64,000 nt of DNA from Gnetum montanum (lineage: Eukaryota; Streptophyta; Gnetopsida; Gnetales; Gnetaceae). The translations under genes were made by a program, and so were the position numbers. The stretch is taken from the NCBI GenBank assembly GCA_015680685.1, contig MNCI01035078.1, forward strand, positions 154,685-218,684, written 5' to 3'. Under the pieces are notes generated by a model. The model saw only the letters and a program-made list of their open reading frames with translations. It was not told where the DNA came from and did not search any database. Shown here one piece after another: positions 57,014 through 64,000 of this stretch. How positions within the stretch are numbered: position 1 is the first letter of the stretch; each line of letters begins with the position of its first letter.

Positions 57014-60000
57014 AATAGTTGGGGGACATGGGAAAAATAACCTCCATTGACTTGGTTGGGAAGGATACATAGTAGTGTAATATACTGAAGGAAAGAGAAG
57101 ATCAAAACACCAAGAAAAAATGGTTACCACAAATCAGGATAAAAATATAGGTGCAAAAGAAATGATAATTTGAAAATTCATTGCTCATGGCTTGTTGGTA
57201 GTTGTGGGGATTCATGCGACATTATTAAATAAAAAATGCATGATTTCCCACCCTACTATAGGTTACTTGCTAAGTTATTTTTATTTTGATGCATCATGTG
57301 ATTTTGAGTAGCTTAGCAATTTGGATGAAAATATGAAATATTTCTTAAATTTCTAAGTTAAGGTTTGTAAAAATGAATGACAAAAAAGTATGTTTAGAGT
57401 GTTGTGTCTGTGGCGTGACTACAATGAAAGTTATGACACATGTCTATTATGGAATTCTTACCAACCCCTTACTGCAACAACATATGTTTTCTATTTCTCC
57501 TAAATGCTTCCCTACTTACTTCACCACCACTAATCACCCATTGCCCATTTGTTGCCACGGTCACTAGCATCACTCTCTCCACTACATCATTTGATATCTT
57601 CTTTGTTTCACTCCTTATTACTTGCTACCATTTATAGCATGATTTCTTCTACAACATATGTTGCATCACTACCCCCACCTCCACCTTTGCCTTTACTAAA
57701 ACCCTCACTAAAAAATCTGCTAGGATTTTTGTTTACCTTTGGTATCCATGAACACTAGGAGCATTGTGCACCCTAACCTTCCCTACACTGAGAGCTCTAT
57801 GCATCTCAACCTTCTCTGCACTAGGTTCACCATGCATCTTAACCTTTCCCAAAACTTCCAATTATGGAAAAAGATTTTTCAATTCATAGAAAAATTCAAA
57901 AAATCCATCAATTAATGGAAAATGTAAAAAGTTTATTGGGTGATGGAAACATTTTAGGTTTTAAAATTTAACATTAGGTGAATAAATGTAAATTAGTCAT
58001 GGTCAAATTTAACCAACTTGTTAAATTGATAGGTTGGTAGCAGTTGAGATAAAAATTTTATAATTAAGAATACTTATCTGCGAGTAGAATTGGGATGGGT
58101 AACCTCTTAAGAAGTTCTTGTGAAGTCTCAAAATTCATGCCCAAACATTTGAGAATTAAAAGCCTAAATTTTAATTCTAGAAGCCTTTTTTGGTAAACAA
58201 AATGTTGTTGCTAGCATATTTTGACCTCTTAGATGTAATGGTAAAGTTAGATTCACACTATAAAGCTCCAAAAATTAGTTATTAATCCTTACCCCAAAAT
58301 TATGCCTCAAGATCCTTAGAGGCTGCATTTAGCATAAATCAAGCATATGATGTATGTTTCTAACATATGAATAGTTGTTTCTAATATTTCTTAGCCTTTT
58401 GAACCTAATGGTAAGGTTAGATTGGTAACACAAATAGTTAATAAATAGTTGACATGTTAAATCAAGCCTTAAGAGGTTATAACTTAGATAGAATAACTAT
58501 GTTTAATACTTTAATTGTTGGGATTAATAATTTAACCCTTTAGGATCATTTTAGATAATAAGATTAGGTCCTTAGAATATGGAGATAAATAGACCTAGGT
58601 CACTAACCCCTAGTTGACCACTAGTTACACTACTAAAGTCAGTGTCCTAGGGGGGGGTGGGGGTGGGGCTAAAGAGATCATTAGGAGGATAGAAAGTGTA
58701 ACCAAACCAAAATGAACCCAATATACAAGTAGTTGAAAAAAATGGCAAGGAAAATATATATTAATCAAACAAGCATCCAAATCATGTTGATAGAGATCAA
58801 CCATCATGAAAAATCATAATCTTGGCCTAACAAAGTGTATGATACCTATAAGAAGAAATAAGTGAAGAGAGGATCCAAGAATAAAGATTGAAACATAGAA
58901 CATGCTAGTAAGATTTCTAGCCAGTGAAAACCAATATCTACTATGTCCACCTTGGACCTTGGACTAGCATGAGTATGAATATCATGTATCCTTGCAGAAT
59001 TACAAGATCTAGATGTTGAAGTCTTCTGTCTACAAGAAGTCCTACCATGAGAATTTTTATACCAATTCAAACCCAATTTAAGAAAATTTTCTATGAAGGT
59101 ATCTATAAGTAAAACTATTCTTGTAGAGGCTCATCTTTTGAGCCATATAGATTAAGCTATTGCAAGAATCATAACATGGATGATTTTTTGATCTTCTACA
59201 AGGAAGCCAAGTTTGAATTAATATAAAGATTCAAATAAAGATTAGAGAACATCATTTTCAAAATTCTAGAACTTCCAATAATGGGGAAGAAAGAATGATC
59301 AAGATTGCAAAGAAGCCACATAGCCTTAACATTGGTACTTAAAATGTAGTCATCAGGAAGACATGTATGTGTGGCTATACTTTTGATTATCAAATCAACA
59401 TGCCCAAACACCAAACTTTGTCAAGTGGCCTACTTGATTAATCGAATCAAAAAAATCTTGAAGTACAAGCTATTCCTAACCCATACCAATATTAACCCAA
59501 TTTCATTCATCCTCTATGAAGTATTCAATGTAAAAGCTAGAAGTAGTATTTATTAATTCTTAAAATATGAAAGAGTAAAAGAACTATTAAAAGAAGAACC
59601 CAGTTTAAAGAAGATGTTCTCATTAATTCGTCATGAAATTTTATTAATAGTGCATATTCTTCCTACATGGAATCTTGAATAAACAAGTCAAATCCCAAAA
59701 TTCGAGAATAGATGGTGTTGATGAACAATATTCATCAAGAACCATAACTCACCAACTATGCCATCATGACTCCTAAAGATAGGTGATATCCTTTCTTATT
59801 GAGACTCTAGATTATATTTAACATGATATCCAATTCTTTCAAGTTACCAAGTTATTAGAGTTAATTCCTAAGGAGGAAGTTAAGTAAGATTGATCCCTAC
59901 CATCAAAAATAAGGCCATCCAATCATATATTCCTTATTATGGCACTACAACTACTTCCATTAATTCCTCAAGTTGATGAAGATTTGGAAGTTTATTAACC

Positions 60001-60875
60001 TTACTTTTATTTAATATATTCTTATTTACATTTATTATTTAATTTATATTTTAATTAGATAAGTAAAATATTTTTGGTAATACAAGTGGGAAAAAGGATT
60101 TACCCTACCTTTTCTTGGCTAACTAGATATGAGTTGTACTTTATGTGATCCTAGTTAAGGCTAGTGTTTAGTGGTTAATACACCTTTAATTCACCTCTTG
60201 TCATTATCTATACATGAAGGTAAATAATCATAAAATAAGATTTAATTTCCACATATTCTTCTCACTTATATTGTTTTTGAAAAATAAGTGGAAGAACATT
60301 AAAATATTTGACCTTAAGTCAAAAGCAAAAATTAAAACACTAGACAAGAACTCAATGATCTTGGAAGAAGATGGTATCCCATCAATATTTGTATTATCTA
60401 GCCCATGACCTACATGATAATGAATTAGTCTCTACTAGGACATGGGATTTTGGATCATCTTTCCCTAAAATTATCCTGTCATAAACACTTTAAATATTAG
60501 GAACTTACCTTTTCTACCCTTCAAATCAAAGTATAGCTTCTATCCAAATAATACATCTATTAATGTCTCTTTCTCTACTCTCTTTGTTACTTTAACTGTT
60601 GCTTCTCTTTTCTTCATTTCAAGTTCCTCTTGGGTTCTTTGCTCTGCTTCTTCTTAGGCTCTCTTCTTTGTACCTTCTCTTGATTTTCTCTTTTCATATT
60701 CTTTTTTTCTTCCTCCACCTCTACCTTAGCTGAAGCCCCCCATTCATATTTCTTCCTAGTTTTTATCATAAATGGTAATCATCAACATAGTCCTTAGAAG
60801 TTAAAAAACTAAAACATAAAATGTAAAATATAAAAATATAAGGAAATACTAAAGTTGAAAAAATAATAACATGAA
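57014..60875. other. AT-rich region without recognised features
   Basis: Only short frames. A G-rich run is at 58650-58668. Fragments such as LPDDYILSTNVKAMWL (minus, about 59350) may be transposon relics but match nothing I can name. Confidence 0.4.
58650..58668 (+). repeat. G-rich run, possible quadruplex former
   Basis: GGGGGGGGTGGGGGTGGGG, flanked by ordinary AT-rich sequence. Confidence 0.5.
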
Positions 60876-60898
60876 ATATATATATATATATATATATT
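60876..60898. repeat. (TA)n microsatellite
   Basis: An uninterrupted TA dinucleotide run of about 11-12 units. Confidence 0.9.
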
Positions 60899-60999
60899 CA
60901 TCACTCATCTAACCTCTTCACAACTTGAGCAGCCTTAGATTACAACCTCTCCTCCTCTAAGTTAGAGATGTTCACAACCTCTACAATATTCACCCTCAT

Positions 61000-61760
61000 C
61001 CTCTTCACTACTTGGTTCTCATCCTATGTACCCAAGGCATACACACTAATCACTTCTATGCCCTAGAAAACATTCCCATGAGTATAATTCTTTGTGGATA
61101 AAGCCATGCTATCAGGTAGTAAGGACTTAGTTACATCCTCTAGCAACAAGAATACTACCTCCAGTGATCCTCAATGGTAGTCAGTAGGATGATCACGATA
61201 CTCATAACATGCTAATGGGTAAGGGAAAGTCCTTCTTACTAAGAACCTTCCCCTCATTGCAATCATTAAAAGCTAATAAGTCTATGAAATATCAAAGCAT
61301 TCTATAGTAAAATTGAAAGTTCATGAAGTTAATAGAACTCTCACCATTAATCATGTTCACATTATTCAACTTTATGAACACCCTTTCATCTAGGTAACAT
61401 GCCCAATTATAGTAAGTACTCTAAGTCATGTCATTGTAAATAATTGCAAGCCATTGAGGAGAGGTAGCCATATTTTTCCTAATCTTCCCATAGAATATCT
61501 TCTTAATGAATAAGTGAAATTCCTTGACCAAGATACGATTTTCATACTTAGCAATGGTATGATCCTCATCCCCATACTATGTCCACTAAACTATTTGTTC
61601 CTCAAAAAGAAAGAATAACTTATCATTATCCTCAATCAAAAAGCCTCCATCAAGGAAGCCGAACCAAAACCTCAACAAGTTTCTATTCCATTGCAAGATA
61701 ACCTTCTTCCCTTGGACTTAGAACATGAACAATTACTACTAAGTGACACTTCATAATGGA
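61000..61760 (-). pseudogene. Decayed coding relic, possibly related to the antisense-gene domain
   Basis: The minus strand keeps one frame for over 200 codons with a handful of stops (many TAG/TGA where CAG or CGA would fit): LLRFWFGFLDGGFLIEDNDK, KNMATSPQWLAIIYNDM, STYYNWACYLDERVF, MNFQFYYRML, LPLRITGGSILVARGCN. The YYNWACYL plus downstream FYYRML pattern resembles AHYNWANFL...FYIACLQEFL of exon 4 in B. I cannot name the family. No flanking retroelement frame is visible. Confidence 0.4.
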
Positions 61761-62219
61761 AATCATATTTTTTGATAAAATGTTAAATGATCTCAATGTA
61801 AAAGGAGGCACCAACCCCACCTACTAAAGAATAGGATGTAATTTTCTCCATGATCCACTTACTAGCCACTTGTAACTAGTGGAAGTATTATGGATGTTTG
61901 CTTATAAGCATCTTTCCTGCATGTTTTCCAAATAAATGTAGAAAACTTTAGGAAGTCTTGATCTTATTTGTGAAATAAAGACATAGCAAACCAAGAACAC
62001 AAAGCATAATTATAATTAAATACAAAACATGAGCATGAACAACAACTAAATACTAACATAGATATTCAGTCATAATAGTAAGTTGATGTTATGGTTTCTA
62101 AGGTACCTTTAAGCCTCATCTGAATGTGAGATCCCTAGGCCACTCCTTGTTCAAGTCCAAATTTTCTCTCTTGTGAAGGATGTTGACTTACCTCGTCTAT
62201 TGGAAAGCATGATACTACC
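61761..62219. other. AT-rich DNA left of element E
   Basis: Non-coding as far as I can see. CTACC at 62215-62219 would be the left target duplication of E; its partner is outside the window. Confidence 0.4.
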
Positions 62220-63804
62220 TGTAGCGGCAGAAAATGTCGGCAGCTGGAAATACTGACTGGGTTTCTGGTGCACACAGTTTTAGCCACGGATTCGCATGAG
62301 GGCTATGCTGGAGAAACAAATCCACGGCGCCCTGAACGGTCTTGTCGATCAGACAGGGACTTATGGGTCAGTAAAACAATGCAACGTGCGTAAAAGAACG
62401 CGATCTGATTCGAGGCGTCGTAAAGCGAGGAGAAAGCGATGTAAATGGATTGCGACAAAGATAATGCTAAATGCGATGAACAGAGGCTGGCATAAGAGAA
62501 GCACGTAGCTTCAAGATCTGTGCTCTGACTTAAAAGTGTATATTTCGTATGAAAATTGCACTGGGGAATCCCCGATTACAAGATGTGAAACAGGAACAAA
62601 TGAACAAGCAAAATGGTCTAAATAGAAGTCCGATCTACCTTGTGGGCTAAAGCTGAGATGCAAGGCGGGCCAAGCTTTGACGTCTACCGATCAATTGTTT
62701 CTGATTGATAGAGTCTTTTCAGCAGAACGATCACTCCCGTCACCGGTGCTCAAGATGAACTGTACTCTGTTTCAGCTGTAAGGTGATGATGCCAACGATT
62801 GCCAAAGCACTGTTCTCTGTATTTCAGCTCCAAAGTGCTAAGTGCTCTGGTGCTCAGAAATATGCCTCGGCTTCTCTGTTTTTGCCAACCCACTGTATCT
62901 TTGTCAACTGAGGTATTTGTAGACCGTGACGCTTTGTGGAGGCGCTACCCTAATGACGTGGGTCCAGATATTGCGGGCCCTAATTTGATCATTTTAAGTC
63001 AGACTGTGACTACGCACAACACGCTCATTTGCGTGTTGTGCATGTAAAGAGCAGGTACGTGCTGAGCGTGCTTCAACTGTCTTCAGGCCGCATTACACTC
63101 ATTAGCGTTGTGTCGCGTGCATGAGTGCGACCCGGTGCAGGCAAAAATAGGCTTAGAATTGTTTTACGCTCACTACGCAGCTGCGCGTAACCATGCGTAA
63201 ATAATGTGCCACTTACGCTCACCACGCAGCTGTGCGTGATGAAGCGTAAACAATATGCAATTTACGCTCACTACGCGGCCGCGCGTGATGAAGCGTAAAC
63301 AATGCGTAGCTTTAATGACGTACGCAATGGCGTGTACCGCCACGTAACGTGCGTAAAGATAAGTTATTTATGCGCTGCGCGAAAACAAAAGCGTCAGACT
63401 TGTGCTTTTCTGGTCTTTGACTATCTTGGAGCTTATCACGCTCATTACGCTGCCATGCGTAATGGAGCGTAAACTTGTCCTTGAACGAAAGACTTAGCAA
63501 GATACACAAGAAATCGCATATTACGCTGTTTAGGTTTCTCTCTGTGCTGGAGCAACTATCCATCTGGTGTCAGGCTACGTCGAAAGACTTGTTGCGCTGA
63601 GCGTCATTATGCTACGTTGCGTGACATAGTGTGATTAGCAGAAGCATAGAAAGTTTAGAAATCTGCACAGGAGGCCGCGGACTTGATGCTACGTGCCTCC
63701 TGGTGTTGCTCTGCCTTCTCCCTCCCCTGAAATGCTGAGACGTGTCCTTGCGTGAATTGCAAATCTTTGCCTGAGGCCGACTTGCAATTTTTAACGGTGT
63801 TTCA
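62220..63804 (-). repeat. 3' LTR of element E
   Basis: TGTAGCGGCAGAAAATGTCGG to GGTGTTTCA aligns with the A LTR. The polypurine tract on the right (minus ACAAAGAGGGGCCAT) shows that internal sequence lies to the right, so this is the 3' LTR of a minus-strand element leaving the window. A TATA variant (TACAAATA) lies at about 62913-62920. Length about 1585 bp. Confidence 0.88.
63060..63625. repeat. Palindromic tandem units TTTACGCTCACTACGC...AGCGTAAA in U3 of E
   Basis: Three regular units of about 50 bp at 63162-63200, 63212-63250 and 63261-63300, centred on CGCAGCTGCGCG, CGCAGCTGTGCG and CGCGGCCGCGCG. Looser relatives lie at 63087-63120, 63435-63475 and 63600-63635. All are upstream of the TATA region. 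Confidence 0.82.
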
Positions 63805-64000
63805 ATGGCCCCTCTTTGTGGACGGTTGGAGGACTTACCCGAAAGACGTCGACAAAGAATACGAAACACGCGAGCGGTGGAAGCAAGAACAGCGCGCATC
63901 CATGGCTACTCAAGAATTTCCCTGTCGCCATGAAAGAGCAAAGCCGGTAGGTATGGGAGATAGAGGGATATAACTGGAAACAGGTTCGGGAAGATGTAAA
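63805..64000 (-). mobile_element. Polypurine tract and start of the interior of element E
   Basis: The minus strand has ACAAAGAGGGGCCAT next to the LTR. The remaining ~180 bp are non-coding 3' region, comparable with 2083 onward in B. The rest is outside the window. Confidence 0.7.

Noticed and set aside
57373-57760. Overlapping plus-strand frames near 57.4-57.8 kb
   Set aside because: Ser/Pro/Thr/Leu-biased frames from a CT-rich stretch, three frames open at once, no motif.
10953-63804. The LTRs at 10953-12531 and 62220-63804 as the two ends of one element
   Set aside because: Both belong to minus-strand elements, but the first has its primer site on the left (5' LTR) and the second has its polypurine tract on the right (3' LTR), so their interiors point away from each other.

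Overview
This is plant nuclear DNA made almost entirely of nested LTR retrotransposons. I see no ordinary host gene, tRNA, rRNA or CRISPR. The identifiable elements belong to the Tat branch of Ty3/gypsy: gag and protease (PR) share a reading frame, reverse transcriptase (RT) is followed by a gypsy RNase H and then a second archaeal-type RNase H, and then comes integrase (INT). Tat elements and GT-AG introns point to a land plant with a large repeat-rich genome. A gymnosperm or a large-genome angiosperm would fit, but the species cannot be fixed from this window. Every coding region carries stops or shifts, so all copies look old and dead.

Layout by nesting. Element D (minus strand, oldest) occupies roughly 41.58-52.2 kb plus positions 1-251; its 3' LTR was split by element B. 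Element B (minus, 252-41574) is flanked by a perfect 5-bp duplication GTATG (247-251 and 41575-41579). It has LTRs of about 1.8 kb at 252-2069 and 39777-41574. Element C (plus, 3900-29380) sits in B's RT gene; the left junction lost B's RT-INT core and the first ~600 bp of C's 5' LTR. Element A (minus, 4736-12531) sits in C's 5' LTR/leader; it keeps its 5' LTR, gag, PR and the end of its antisense gene. Element E (minus) enters at the right edge with its 3' LTR at 62220-63804. The 52.2-62.2 kb stretch is AT-rich decayed DNA with a Ty1/copia-like gag remnant and two unidentified coding relics.

The most interesting content is a large antisense gene, called aORF here, carried between PR and RT on the strand opposite to the element. 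It is recognisable in A, B, C and D. Comparing copies reconstructs eight exons and seven GT-AG introns, with intron positions and phases conserved between families. Antisense introns are not spliced from the element's genomic RNA, which explains how they survive retrotransposition. The encoded protein has no family I can name; it has a globular first half, a helical second half that looks coiled-coil-like, and an acidic or Gly-rich tail.

Two non-coding signals go with it. (1) Arrays of a small covarying hairpin followed, in element sense, by TTAAACTAG lie at the PR/aORF junction, the aORF/RT junction and after INT. (2) Each family has its own palindrome, for example GCTACGCTA/TAGCGTAGC in B, TTTACGCT/AGCGTAAA in A and E, TCACGCTG/CAGCGTGA in C and CCATGCTGG/CCAGCATGG in D. 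These recur in U3 upstream of the LTR TATA box, in aORF introns or upstream of aORF. A self-recognition system, in which aORF products or host factors act on family-specific sites, is a testable inference.
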